Of a DNA stretch of 64,000 nt, positions 26,737 to 35,688 are shown one piece after another (position 1 is the first letter of the stretch; every line of letters begins with the position of its first letter). The stretch spans positions 62,001-126,000 of the forward strand of contig NZ_JAHAMK010000001.1 of NCBI RefSeq assembly GCF_018383585.1. Reading direction: 5' to 3'. Both the position numbers and the translations under genes were made by a program. The DNA is from Microvirga sp. 3-52 (lineage in GTDB: Bacteria > Pseudomonadota > Alphaproteobacteria > Rhizobiales > Beijerinckiaceae). The notes under the pieces are model-generated. The model had not been told where the DNA came from. It ran no database searches and saw nothing but the letters and a program-made list of their open reading frames with translations.

Positions 26737-27357
26737 CTACTGCCAGGAGTAGTTGAAGCTCACGCTGATGCGCTCGCTTTCGGCCTCGTTGAGAGGCACC
26801 TCGTGGCGCAGCCAGCTTTCCCAGAGCAGCACCGTGCCGGGCGCGGGCTTCACATAGGCGAACTGCCGGTTCTCCGGCTTGGCCTTGGCCTTGCGCGGCG
26901 GCGCGGCCATCATGAAGCCGAGGCGCGGATCCTCGAGCTTGAGCGCGCTCGCACCCTCCGGGATCGTCACGTAATAGGTGCCGCTGATCACCGAATGCGG
27001 GTGAATGTGGGAGGTGTGGATGCCGCCCGGCGGGAGAATGTTGATCCACAGGCTGTCGAGCACGAGCTTGCGGCCCTGAAGATCGAATTCCAGCTCCTTG
27101 GCAAAGGCCGCCACATGCTTGTCGAGTTCCTTCAGGAGTTCGCCGAACACGGGTACGCGCCACGGCAGATCGTTCAGGGACGCGTAGGACGTGTAGCCCG
27201 GATAGCCGTGCTTGGCGCACCAGCGCTGGCCGGCCTCGTCGTCCTCGGCGATGGACAGGCAGGCCGCCTCCAGCTCCGCATTGCGGCGCTCGGCCTTGGC
27301 GCCCGTCATCTCGGCGCGGTAGACTTTGGTGACGAAAAGCATATCGATACTTGCCAT
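26737..27357 (-). CDS. putative 2OG-Fe(II) oxygenase, TIGR02466-like
   Basis: This is a 206-residue double-stranded beta-helix oxygenase. The first metal motif is SHIHPHSVISGTYYV (about residues 115-130), the distal His is in LLWESWLRHEVPLN, and the final Arg/Ser strand is ERISVSFNYSW. These are the signatures of the uncharacterised TIGR02466 family. LDSLWINILPPGG precedes the first His. The substrate is unknown; marine and soil members have been linked loosely to phytanoyl- or peptide-type hydroxylation without proof. It is convergent with the PKHD hydroxylase across a repeat element. Confidence 0.82.
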   Translation of the reverse strand: MASIDMLFVTKVYRAEMTGAKAERRNAELEAACLSIAEDDEAGQRWCAKHGYPGYTSYASLNDLPWRVPVFGELLKELDKHVAAFAKELEFDLQGRKLVLDSLWINILPPGGIHTSHIHPHSVISGTYYVTIPEGASALKLEDPRLGFMMAAPPRKAKAKPENRQFAYVKPAPGTVLLWESWLRHEVPLNEAESERISVSFNYSWQ

Positions 27358-27486
27358 GGCTCGGCTCTATTCCGGCAGCCGGCTTCTGTCAAAGCCATTG
27401 CTCTTTCCGGAACGGCATCCCAGCTTTCATGTTCGAATGGTTCCTCATGGCTTGAAGGATCCGTGAGGGCAACACACCTTGGCCTT

Positions 27487-28710
27487 ATGATGTCATCCTC
27501 CCTCGCGTCGATCGCCTCCGACGACCTGTTGACTATGGCTCGAAGTCTCGATGCCGAAAGCCTCGCGCTGGTCATCGCTCTACGGGACTGGCTGGTCACG
27601 GCCGCAGGCCAGATGGAGGATTCGAACGAGGTCCTGTCAAGCTTCCTCGACCGTCTGATCGAGCTCGGCGTGCCCGTCGACCGAGCCGTTTCGGCCATTG
27701 AGGCGCTGCACACGGAATATGCGGGAATCGGACGCTTCTGGACACGGGAAGAGGGAACCGTCGTGCGCTACCTGCCGCACGGGGACCGCCGCGAGGCCAT
27801 CTATCAGACGAGCCCCTTCGCCCATGTCAGCCGAACCCGCGAGTGGCTCATCCTCGATCTCGCGAACACCCCGGACGATCTCTTTCCGATCGTTCCCGAA
27901 CTGAAGGAAGCGGGATATCGTCATTACGTCACCATCCCGATTCGCTTCACCAACGGAGCCGAGAACGCGATCTCGTTTGCGACGAGGTCTCCGAAGGGAT
28001 TCGGCACGCGCGATCTGACGATCCTGCGCATGGTGATTCCGTCCTTCGCCCTCGTGACCGAGCTGCGCGCGACGAGCAACCGGCTCGACGAGGTGCTGCG
28101 CATCTATGTGGGGGACGATCCTCACAAGGCGATTCTTTCGGGCGCCATCCAGCGCGGACAGGTGACCCGCATCCGCTCGGCCATCCTGTTCGCCGACATG
28201 CGCGACTACACGCATATCTCATCCACGCTGAGCCCCGAAAGCGCGGTCGAGCTGTTGAACAACTATTTCGACTGCCTCGTGCCGCCCATCGAGGACGAGG
28301 GTGGCGAGGTCCTGAAATATCTCGGCGACGGACTTCTGGCGATCATGCGCGACAAGGGCGACGATACGGGCGGTGCCGCGCAGTCGGCTCTCACCGCGGC
28401 CACGAAGGCCCTTCGGCGCATCGAAGCCGCCAACAACGAGGGCCGCTTCCCCGTGACGATCAACGTGGGCTTCGCGCTCCACCATGGCGACGCGGCCTAC
28501 GGCAATGTGGGCTCCGGTCAGCGCCTGGATTTCACGGTGATCGGCCGCGACGTGAATCTCGCGAGCCGCATCGCGGAGCTGAACAAGCGCCTGGGTGAGC
28601 CGCTGCTGATGTCAAAATCCTTCGTGGAGCATCTCTGGGGCAATCCCACGCCGCTGGGCGCTCATGATGTCGAAGGGTTCGCGGAGGCCATCGAGGTCTA
28701 CAAGCCTTGA
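27487..28710 (+). CDS. adenylate/guanylate cyclase (class III) with N-terminal sensor domain
   Basis: This 407-residue predicted cytosolic protein has an N-terminal 200-residue region that looks GAF-like (LTMARSLDAESLALVIALRDWL... HYVTIPIRFTNGAENAISFATR). A class III nucleotidyl cyclase domain follows from about residue 230. The metal-binding Asp residues are in ILFADMRDYTHISS and EVLKYLGDGLLAIM, and the transition-state Asn/Arg region is FTVIGRDVNLASRIAELNK. It should make cAMP (or cGMP). Twin ATGs open the gene. The 3' end overlaps the convergent GST gene by 13 bases. A second cyclase-like gene starts at the right edge of the window. Confidence 0.85.
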   Translation: MMSSSLASIASDDLLTMARSLDAESLALVIALRDWLVTAAGQMEDSNEVLSSFLDRLIELGVPVDRAVSAIEALHTEYAGIGRFWTREEGTVVRYLPHGDRREAIYQTSPFAHVSRTREWLILDLANTPDDLFPIVPELKEAGYRHYVTIPIRFTNGAENAISFATRSPKGFGTRDLTILRMVIPSFALVTELRATSNRLDEVLRIYVGDDPHKAILSGAIQRGQVTRIRSAILFADMRDYTHISSTLSPESAVELLNNYFDCLVPPIEDEGGEVLKYLGDGLLAIMRDKGDDTGGAAQSALTAATKALRRIEAANNEGRFPVTINVGFALHHGDAAYGNVGSGQRLDFTVIGRDVNLASRIAELNKRLGEPLLMSKSFVEHLWGNPTPLGAHDVEGFAEAIEVYKP

Positions 28711-29684
28711 ATCCTGTCGCGCCCATGCGGTGCATCGAGATCCAAGAGTGGTCCGAGCGGTACGATGCCGGTGGGATTGATGGTCCTGTGGCTCTCGTAG
28801 TAATGCCCCTTGATGTGGGCCATGTCCACGGTCTCGGCGATGCCGCCCGTCTGGTAGAGATCGCGCAGATAGCCTGAGAGATGCGGGTAATCCGCAATGC
28901 GGCGCAGATTGCACTTGAAGTGGCCGACATAGACCGGATCGAAGCGCACCAGCGTGGTGAAGAGCCTGATATCGGCCTCGGTCAGCCGGTCGTCGCAGAG
29001 ATAGCGGCGCGACGACAGGCTCCCGTCGAGAAAATCCAGCGTTTCGAAAAGCGGGCGAACGGCTTCTTCGTAAGCCTGCTGCGTCGTCGCGAAGCCTGCC
29101 TTGTACACCCCGTTGTTGACATTGTCGTAGATGCGCCCGTTCAGGGCGTCGATGTCGGCGCGCAGATCCTCCGCACAGTAATCGCCCGGCCTGGCGCCGA
29201 TCCCGTCGAACGCGGAGTTCATCATGCGGATGATCTCGGCGGATTCGTTGTTCACGATGGTGCCGGTCGCCTTGTCCCAGAGCACGGGCACCGTCACGCG
29301 TCCGGTGTAATCGGGCACTGCCGCCGTATAGACCTGATAGAGATATTGCGCCTGGTTGATGGGATCTGGAATGACGCCCGGACCCTCCTCGAACGTCCAG
29401 CCATGCTCCATCATGCGCCAATGCACGACGGAGACGTCGATCATTCCTTCCAGCCCTTTGAGCTTGCGCATGATCAGGGTGCGATGAGCCCAGGGACAGG
29501 CGAGCGAGACGTAGAGGTGGTAGCGCCCGGGCTCCGACTTGAACCCGCCTTCTCCCGTCGGGCCGGGGGATCCGTCGGCGGTGATCCAGTTCCGGAAAGC
29601 CGATGGCTTGCGGACGAAGCGCCCACCGGTGCTCCTGGTGTCGTACCATTGATCCTGCCAGACGCCGTCGATCAGCAGCCCCAT
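28698..29684 (-). CDS. Xi-class glutathione S-transferase / glutathionyl-hydroquinone reductase
   Basis: This 328-residue enzyme reduces glutathionyl-hydroquinones, releasing free hydroquinone with glutathione. The catalytic Cys lies in YVSLACPWAHRTLIMRKLKGL (about residue 63), the CPWAHR signature of the YqjG/Xi class. The all-alpha C-terminal GST domain follows, with TEADIRLFTTLVRFDPVYVGHFKCNL. The length is typical. It commonly protects against quinones from aromatic breakdown, which fits a genome with aromatic-type hydrolases, but no direct link to a neighbour is visible. Confidence 0.92.
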   Translation of the reverse strand: MGLLIDGVWQDQWYDTRSTGGRFVRKPSAFRNWITADGSPGPTGEGGFKSEPGRYHLYVSLACPWAHRTLIMRKLKGLEGMIDVSVVHWRMMEHGWTFEEGPGVIPDPINQAQYLYQVYTAAVPDYTGRVTVPVLWDKATGTIVNNESAEIIRMMNSAFDGIGARPGDYCAEDLRADIDALNGRIYDNVNNGVYKAGFATTQQAYEEAVRPLFETLDFLDGSLSSRRYLCDDRLTEADIRLFTTLVRFDPVYVGHFKCNLRRIADYPHLSGYLRDLYQTGGIAETVDMAHIKGHYYESHRTINPTGIVPLGPLLDLDAPHGRDRIQGL

Positions 29685-30003
29685 TCCATCCTCCTGTCGG
29701 GTCGCGCCGGGGACAACCCGATTCGACCGTGAAAGCAGACAGATGGTCGAACCCGGCAGGGGTCAAGAGGCGTCCCGGTTCCCCGATCCGCCAAGGTGCG
29801 TGCGACGGCCGGGCCGGACGGAGGGAGCAAAACCGGCTTGACGGAAATTGGGATGTATTACAGGAACATGAAGGGTCCGGCTCGTTCGGGACCATCCCCC
29901 CTTTTTCGAGCCCTGGTTCTTGGAAGAGGGCAATGCCTTCCGCCATGACAAGGGGTGACGAAAGGCTTTCCCTCCGGTAGAGGTTCCCTTGCCTTCCTCG
30001 GAA
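29685..30003. other. 319-base gap upstream of the tRNA gene
   Basis: No gene is visible. TTGACG at 29838-29843 and TATTAC at 29856-29861 are too close (12 bases) to be a normal promoter pair, and I cannot place the tRNA promoter with confidence. Confidence 0.5.
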
Positions 30004-30079
30004 GGGCCTGTAGCTCAATGGTTAGAGCCGGCCGCTCATAACGGTCTGGTTGCAGGTTCGAGTCCTGCCGGGCCCACCA
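30004..30079 (+). tRNA. tRNA with CAT anticodon, most likely tRNA-Ile2 (lysidine-modified)
   Basis: The cloverleaf is complete: acceptor GGGCCTG/CGGGCCC, D-stem GCTC/GAGC, anticodon stem GGCCG/CGGTC with loop CTCATAA (anticodon CAT), T-stem GCAGG/CCTGC with TTCGAGT, and an encoded CCA. A paired G1-C72 excludes initiator tRNA. The C4-G69 and C5-G68 pairs are the known TilS determinants that separate tRNA-Ile2 from elongator tRNA-Met, so isoleucine decoding of AUA after lysidine formation is favoured. Automated tools often call such genes tRNA-Met. Confidence 0.9.
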
Positions 30080-30354
30080 CCCCCCTGAATGACGTCGGCC
30101 AAGGGGCAATCTTCCCTTGCTCAGGAGGGTTTCAGCCCACGCCAGGGCGTTGAACGGATACCCGAGTGTTGAACAGGAGCGAATTCGTGAGCGCCTCCAC
30201 CGACCGGTTCGTGCTGCGCGTATCCAAGGGTCTCGACCGGCCGATCGGCGCCCGCGAATTGGTGAGCCGGTCGAATTCGCGACCGCACCTGGGTATCGTG
30301 TAAGCTCCGGCAGACCCCGAAAGACCCTCACTGACCGATCGACAGCCCCCCATC

Positions 30355-31773
30355 ATGCATATGACTTCGCCACGGAATTCGCCCGCCGCAGGCTTCACGG
30401 ACGGCCTGCCCAATCCCGAGCGGCTCCTGGCCTTCCTTGCGATCGCCGTCGCCCTCACCATGGCGGTCCTGGACAGTGCGATCGTCAATGTGGCCCTTCC
30501 GGTTCTGGCCCGCGAGCTTCAGGTGGATCCCGCAACCGCAGTGTGGGCTGTCAATGCCTACCAGCTGGCGATCACGGTCTCCCTCCTGCCGCTGGCCTCC
30601 CTTGGGGATGCCCTGGGCTACCGGCGGATCTATTGGACAGGGCTCCTGGTCTTCACCATCGCGTCGCTCGGCTGTGCCCTTGCCGGATCCTTTCCGATGC
30701 TGATCGCCGCTCGTGTTCTGCAGGGGCTCGGGGCGGCCGGGATCATGAGCGTCAACATCGCTCTTGTCCGCTTCATCTATCCTAGCAAGCTCCTGGGCCG
30801 GGGTGTCGGGAACACGGCTCTCGTGGTGGCGGTCTCATCGGCCGCCGGTCCCACCCTGGCCGCAGCCATCCTGTCGGTCGCGTCCTGGCCCTGGCTCTTT
30901 CTGATCAACGTGCCGCTCGGGGTGTTCGCACTCATCGTCGCCGCGCGGACGCTGCCGGAGACGCCGCGATCCGCCAGGCGGCTCGACGGATGGAGCGTTC
31001 TGCTCAATGCCCTGACCTTCGGGCTCCTGATCACCGGGATCGACAGCCTCGGCGCGGGTGACCTCACCTATCCGCTGCTCGCCCTAGGCGGGGCCGTGGT
31101 GGCGGGGTTCGTGTTCGTCCGCTACCAGCTCTCGCTGCGGACGCCGCTGCTGCCCCTGGATCTTCTGCGGCGGCCGGTGTTCGCCCTCTCGATGATGACG
31201 TCGATCTGCTCGTTCGCCACCCAGTCGCTCGCCTACCTGGCGCTCCCGTTCTACTTCCACGATGAGCTGGGGCGCAGCGTCACCGAGACCGGCATGCTCA
31301 TGACCCCGTGGCCCTTGGCAATTGCGGTGGCGGCTCCCATTGCCGGCCGTCTGGCCGACCGCTTCTCGCCCGGCCTGCTGGGTGGCATCGGTCTTGCCAC
31401 CCTGGCTGTCGGCCTCGCCCTTCTTGCCGTGCTGCCGGACGATCCCTCGACCCTGGACATCGTCTGGCGTCTGACGATCTGCGGCCTGGGCTTCGGCCTG
31501 TTCCAGTCGCCGAACAACAAGGCCATCATCACCAGTGCGCCGCCGGAGCGCAGCGGCGGGGCGAGCGGCATGCAATCCTCGGCCCGGCTGCTGGGCCAGT
31601 CCCTGGGGGCGGCCCTGGCGGCGGTTCTCTTTGGCCTGGCTCCCGGCAACGCGACGGCCCTCATCCTGTGGCTGGGAGCCGGCCTGTCGGCGATTGGGTG
31701 TGTGACCAGCAGCCTGCGGGTCTTTAGGGACCGCCATCCAGGTCGACCCGATCCGGACCCAAAGGCCCGATGA
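30355..31773 (+). CDS. MFS drug exporter, DHA2 (EmrB/QacA/SmvA) type
   Basis: This is a 472-residue proton-driven exporter with about 14 helices. Motif D1, LAIAVALTMAVLDSAIVNVALPVLA, opens the protein. Motif A, LASLGDALGYRRIYWTGLLVF, follows, then AARVLQGLGAAGIMSVNIALV and the GPTLAAAIL motif C-like segment. The C-terminal half has GFGLFQSPNNKAIITSAPPERSGGASGMQ, typical of SmvA/QacA relatives. Two in-frame ATGs lie at the start (MHM). It follows the tRNA gene after 275 bases with no visible regulator. Confidence 0.88.
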   Translation: MHMTSPRNSPAAGFTDGLPNPERLLAFLAIAVALTMAVLDSAIVNVALPVLARELQVDPATAVWAVNAYQLAITVSLLPLASLGDALGYRRIYWTGLLVFTIASLGCALAGSFPMLIAARVLQGLGAAGIMSVNIALVRFIYPSKLLGRGVGNTALVVAVSSAAGPTLAAAILSVASWPWLFLINVPLGVFALIVAARTLPETPRSARRLDGWSVLLNALTFGLLITGIDSLGAGDLTYPLLALGGAVVAGFVFVRYQLSLRTPLLPLDLLRRPVFALSMMTSICSFATQSLAYLALPFYFHDELGRSVTETGMLMTPWPLAIAVAAPIAGRLADRFSPGLLGGIGLATLAVGLALLAVLPDDPSTLDIVWRLTICGLGFGLFQSPNNKAIITSAPPERSGGASGMQSSARLLGQSLGAALAAVLFGLAPGNATALILWLGAGLSAIGCVTSSLRVFRDRHPGRPDPDPKAR

Positions 31774-31801
31774 GCACTTCCGTCGGAAGGGACGTCCTCC
31801 G

Positions 31802-32686
31802 TCAGAACGGTTGCAGGTCGTGCCCCACAAACACTGCCTTCCCGAAATCGCGGGTTGGCTGATCGAGCCACATGTCCTCTGTGATGGCCGCATCATCACC
31901 GGGCACGAGGTGGGTCAGGACGAGCTTCCCCACCCGGGCTGAAGCAGCAATCTTCCCGACCGCCTCGGTCAAGGTATGACTGGCCGACAGATGCTCGCGA
32001 AGCAGCCGTGCCTGGCGCAGTCCCGAGGCAAGGCGATCAATGCCATCTGGATGCAGCACCTCGTGCACCAGCACGTCTGCATCCCGGGCCAGACTGATCA
32101 GCTCCGGACATGGCGTCGTATCGCCGGACAGGACGATCGCGCGGTCGGAGGCATCTATCCTGAAGGCATAGGCATCGGCCAGCGGCGGATGGTGCACCCT
32201 CGCGGCGCTCACCCGCAAGTTCCCGTCCTCGAACAGAACGCCTCCCTCCCGGAACTCATGCACCCGAACGAGGTGCCGCGGATCGACCCGTCCCTCATCG
32301 GCGATGCGGATACCGATATCAAAGCTCATCGACTGAAGGAATCCGCGGATCAGCCCGTGCAACGGGGGTGGCCCCCAAACATCGACGGGCTCGTCCAAGC
32401 CCCCGATCCAGGCATTGTAGAGAAGGGGCCCCAGCTCAAGCGTATGATCGGAGTGGTGGTGCGTGATGAGGATCGTCCGCACCTCGTGCGGATGGAATCC
32501 GGCCTCAAGAAGCCGGCGTGTGACACCATACCCGCAGTCCACGAGGATGACCGCTCCGCCTGCCACGACGAGGTTTGCAGGATTTGCCCGGGTAATGCTG
32601 GGCCGGGGGCCACCCTTGGTGCCCAGCAGGATCAGTCTGGTGCTGTCGAGGCCCGGGATGTCGGATCGGCCATTCTCTGCGGTCAT
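31802..32686 (-). CDS. MBL-fold (metallo-beta-lactamase superfamily) hydrolase
   Basis: This 294-residue enzyme has the two-metal motif THHHSDHTLELGPL (about residues 75-80), an upstream VILVDCGYG strand, the bridging Asp in LSGDTTPCPEL, and late His residues in VHEVLHPDG and LTHLVPGDD. The layout resembles the RNase Z/arylsulfatase-like branch, which acts on phosphodiesters, sulfate esters or lactones. It lies 30 bases behind a Bug-type receptor gene on the same strand, so it probably acts on the imported compound or a derivative. Confidence 0.83.
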   Translation of the reverse strand: MTAENGRSDIPGLDSTRLILLGTKGGPRPSITRANPANLVVAGGAVILVDCGYGVTRRLLEAGFHPHEVRTILITHHHSDHTLELGPLLYNAWIGGLDEPVDVWGPPPLHGLIRGFLQSMSFDIGIRIADEGRVDPRHLVRVHEFREGGVLFEDGNLRVSAARVHHPPLADAYAFRIDASDRAIVLSGDTTPCPELISLARDADVLVHEVLHPDGIDRLASGLRQARLLREHLSASHTLTEAVGKIAASARVGKLVLTHLVPGDDAAITEDMWLDQPTRDFGKAVFVGHDLQPF

Positions 32687-32716
32687 CGCACTGCTCCGGC
32701 GACAGGGCCCAGGTCG

Positions 32717-33676
32717 CTATTGCTCAGGGGTGAACCCGGACGCCTTGACGGCAGGGGCCCAGAGTTCAGCATCGCGGCGCAGGATGACGGCGAAGGCCTC
32801 CTGTGAAGTGCCGGTCGGTTGAAATCCCATGCGCGCGAGCCTGTCCCGGACCTCCGGCGTCCGAACGGCGTCGACGACGGCCCCATTCAAGCGGTCGAGC
32901 AGATCAGGGGCGGTGCCTTTCGGAGCGAAGAGACCATGCCAGCCCGTTCCATGGATGGCATAGCCTTCCTCCTGAAAGGTCGGCACCTCCGGCAGGAACG
33001 GTGATCGCTCCGTGCCGGATGTTGCAAGGACATGGATCCGGCCAGCCTTGTGCAGCTCGATCAACTCGCTCGTCGATGTGAAAAGCATTGGGATCTGGCC
33101 ACCCAGAAGGTCCGTCATGGCCGCTGCGGTTCCTTTGTAGGGCACGTGCTTCATTCCGAGGCCCGTGGCCCGGCCGAACAGGACGGCGAAGAAGTGAGGG
33201 AGAGTGCCGGCGGCGGGCGTGCCGTAGTTCGCCTGGGCCGGATTGGACCTGATCCAGGCCGTCAATTCACCCAGCGTCCGAACCGGGACCTGTGGCCCGA
33301 CGGCGACGGCGAAGTCGAAGGTCGCGATCTGCGCGACCGGCTCAAAGTCCCGGATCGGGTCGTACCCGAGGGACTGATAGACGTGCTGATACACCACCAT
33401 CGGGGCTATCGGCGTTACCAGGAGGGTGCTTCCGTCCGGTTCGGAATCCTTCACGGACTTGATTCCCAGCCTGCCGGCCGCTCCGGTCCTGTTCTCCACG
33501 ATGACGTTGCGCCCCAACCGGGTTTGCAGCTGCTCCGCCACGATGCGGGTTAGCGCGTCTGCGGATGCGCCGGCCGCAAACGGAAAGACGATCCGCACGG
33601 TCTCGTCGGCCCGGAGCGGGCCGGCTCCCACCAGACCGAGGAGGGCCACAACTGTCATCATGAACAAGCGAGGCAT
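32717..33676 (-). CDS. Bug/TctC-type tripartite tricarboxylate transporter receptor
   Basis: This 319-residue periplasmic solute-binding protein has a signal peptide (MPRLFMMTVVALLGLVGAGPLRA), the first binding loop IVFPFAAGASADALTRIVAEQL, the VENRTGAAGRLG motif, and VPYKGTAAAMTDLLGGQI in the second lobe. These are hallmarks of the Bug family, which binds carboxylates or aromatic acids. The start was fixed by GGAGGGTGAC directly before the ATG. The matching TctA/TctB membrane proteins are not in the window, so the receptor is orphaned here. It is divergent from a LysR regulator. Confidence 0.88.
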   Translation of the reverse strand: MPRLFMMTVVALLGLVGAGPLRADETVRIVFPFAAGASADALTRIVAEQLQTRLGRNVIVENRTGAAGRLGIKSVKDSEPDGSTLLVTPIAPMVVYQHVYQSLGYDPIRDFEPVAQIATFDFAVAVGPQVPVRTLGELTAWIRSNPAQANYGTPAAGTLPHFFAVLFGRATGLGMKHVPYKGTAAAMTDLLGGQIPMLFTSTSELIELHKAGRIHVLATSGTERSPFLPEVPTFQEEGYAIHGTGWHGLFAPKGTAPDLLDRLNGAVVDAVRTPEVRDRLARMGFQPTGTSQEAFAVILRRDAELWAPAVKASGFTPEQ

Positions 33677-33812
33677 GTCACCCTCCAGGTGGTTCACCTG
33701 TACCGGCATCGATCATCGGTACCTGCAGGCTCATGCCCATGGTCGCGGCAAAGAGCTATAAAGAGAATGCCGATTTCTGTAATATCGCTATCAGAAATCG
33801 TGAAGGCCGACG

Positions 33813-34739
33813 ATGAAGCGGGACGAGTGGCTGGCGCGAAGGATCAAGCTGCGGGACCTGAACACGCTTCGGGCCGTCGTCGAGGCTGGCAGCATGGCAA
33901 AGGCGGCGCAGGTTCTGGGCATGTCGCAGCCTGCGATATCCAAGGCTATAGCGGATCTGGAGCATGCTCTCGATGTTCCGCTGCTTGACCGATCTCCGCG
34001 TGGGGTTGCGCCAACCGAGTATGGCCGCGTCCTGCTCGACCGGGAGGCCGTCATCTTCGACGAACTGCGGCAGGGCCTTGAGCAGGTCGAGTTCCTTAAG
34101 GATCCGACCGCGGGCGAGATCAGGATCGGGGCAACGGAGCCGATGACGCTGTTCGTGTCAGCGGTGATCCAGCGGCTCTCGCAGGAATATCCCCGCGTCG
34201 TGTTCCACGTGACCGTAGGGGATACCGGGATGCTGTACCGGGAGCTACGCCACCGCAACATCGATGTGGCGGTGACACGGATGGCGGAGCCCTCGGCTGA
34301 GGATGACCTAAGGACGGAGGTTCTGCTTGAGGACCCGCTTGTCGTCATGGCCGGGCAGGGGAACCCGTGGGTGGACCGGCCCGGGGTCGAACTGGCAGAC
34401 CTGATGGGCGAGCCTTGGACCTTGTCGCCGCCGGGAAGTTTTCTCAGCGGCTTCGTCGAAGAGGCCTTCCGTCACCGCGGCCTGGAGCCCCCGCAGGCCG
34501 CCGTGCTGACCCTCTCCGTTCAGATGCGGATCAATCTTTTGGCGACGGGCCGTTTTCTCAGTATTCTTCCGAGCGCGATCCTGATGTTTCCGTCCCACCA
34601 TCCTGCGTTGCGGGCAGTCGCGGTTGATCTGGCTGAGACGCGGAGGCCGATCGGACTTGTGACCTTGCGTCACCGCACGCGCAGCCCTGTCACCGAACTC
34701 TTCCTCTCTGCTGCGCAGTCCCGACATAATTGGTCATAG
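33813..34739 (+). CDS. LysR-family transcriptional regulator
   Basis: This 308-residue regulator has an N-terminal helix-turn-helix (LRDLNTLRAVVEAGSMAKAAQVLGMSQPAISKAIADLEHALDVPLLDRSPRG). A substrate-binding-like effector domain starts at about residue 100 (AGEIRIGATEPMTL). It is divergent from the Bug receptor/MBL hydrolase pair across 136 bases, the classic arrangement for a regulator of that operon. The gap carries AATATCGCTATC near 33780, with a T-N11-A-like character, though no single site stands out. The effector is probably the receptor's ligand or its product. Confidence 0.88.
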   Translation: MKRDEWLARRIKLRDLNTLRAVVEAGSMAKAAQVLGMSQPAISKAIADLEHALDVPLLDRSPRGVAPTEYGRVLLDREAVIFDELRQGLEQVEFLKDPTAGEIRIGATEPMTLFVSAVIQRLSQEYPRVVFHVTVGDTGMLYRELRHRNIDVAVTRMAEPSAEDDLRTEVLLEDPLVVMAGQGNPWVDRPGVELADLMGEPWTLSPPGSFLSGFVEEAFRHRGLEPPQAAVLTLSVQMRINLLATGRFLSILPSAILMFPSHHPALRAVAVDLAETRRPIGLVTLRHRTRSPVTELFLSAAQSRHNWS

Positions 34740-34940
34740 GGCAGGTGCCGGCACCCCCCGGACCAACAGAGCCTGGTCCGCGGCGGCGCTCACTCGCCGA
34801 CGTTCCTTGTGCGGCCGGAATGTGAAAGTCCGACCGAGCCCGTGCAGACGTTGAGCACAGGATATTCCGCGGTCCCGTGGTCCTGCCTTGTCATGCCCTT
34901 GGCATCATGGTGCCTGGCATTGCTCCTTCATTCAGTCTGC

Positions 34941-34972
34941 AATGGGCGCCCTAGCACGCTAGGGCGCCCATT
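34941..34972. terminator. strong hairpin between the LysR and FAH genes
   Basis: A 14-bp perfect stem, AATGGGCGCCCTAG / CTAGGGCGCCCATT, has a CACG loop and sits between convergent genes. It lacks a clear T-run, so it may be a terminator or an mRNA-stabilising end. The stem contains a GGGCGCCC self-complementary core. Confidence 0.55.
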
Positions 34973-34989
34973 CACCCAGGGAGGCGGCG

Positions 34990-35688
34990 CTAATCGCTGA
35001 TCCGCACGGTCAGCGTTCCCAGCTTGTCGATCGAGCCAACAAGTTCGTTGCCGGGGACCACCGCGCCGACGCCCGCTGGGGTTCCGGTCAGAATGATGTC
35101 GCCTGGCTGCAGCATGAAGTACTTTGACAGATTGGCGATGATTTCCGGCACCTTCCAGATCATCAGCCTGAGGTCGGAATCCTGCTTTACCTCACCATCC
35201 ACCGTGAGGCGGATGGAGCCCTCCGAGATGTGTCCGACCTGCTCGACAGGGTGAAGAGGGCCGCAAGGGCATGATTCATCGAAAGCTTTTCCAGCCTCCC
35301 AGGGAAGACCGCTTTTCCCAAGGTCCATCTGAACGTCGCGACGGGTCATGTCGAGGCCGACGCCGTAGCCATAGATGTGATCGAGTGCATCCTCGACCGG
35401 AATGTCACGTCCGCCTTTCTTGATCGCGACGACCAATTCGAGCTCGTAATGATATTTGCTCGTCATGGGAGGGTAGGAGATCGAGCTCCCGTCCGGAACG
35501 ATGCTGTCGCTCGGTTTCTGGAAGAAGATCGGCGGATCCCGGGACTCGTCGCCGCCCATCTCGCGGACGTGGGCGACATAATTCCTGCCAACGCAGTAGA
35601 TCCTTCGAACGGGGAATATCTGACTCGTTCCTGCCACTGGCAGAAAAGCGCGAGACGGGGGTGTTATTACACAGGAACCTGCGTCCAT
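34990..35688 (-). CDS. FAH-family hydrolase, fumarylpyruvate-hydrolase-like
   Basis: This is a 232-residue fumarylacetoacetate-hydrolase-fold enzyme. IYCVGRNYVAHVREMG, PPIFFQKPSDSIVPDG, HYELELVVAIKKGG with the metal-binding Glu residues, and LTGTPAGVGAV are all present. These resemble fumarylpyruvate hydrolases of gentisate/salicylate breakdown more than true fumarylacetoacetases. The start was placed at the ATG 9 bases after GAGG; the longer frame uses TTG. It is divergent from the NMT1-type ABC importer operon across an AT-rich gap, so it may serve the same pathway. Confidence 0.83.
   Translation of the reverse strand: MDAGSCVITPPSRAFLPVAGTSQIFPVRRIYCVGRNYVAHVREMGGDESRDPPIFFQKPSDSIVPDGSSISYPPMTSKYHYELELVVAIKKGGRDIPVEDALDHIYGYGVGLDMTRRDVQMDLGKSGLPWEAGKAFDESCPCGPLHPVEQVGHISEGSIRLTVDGEVKQDSDLRLMIWKVPEIIANLSKYFMLQPGDIILTGTPAGVGAVVPGNELVGSIDKLGTLTVRISD

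Noticed and set aside
26734..28710. 658-codon form of the nucleotide cyclase
   Set aside because: The first 250 residues are antisense to the TIGR02466 oxygenase; conserved sequence begins at the twin ATG near 27487.
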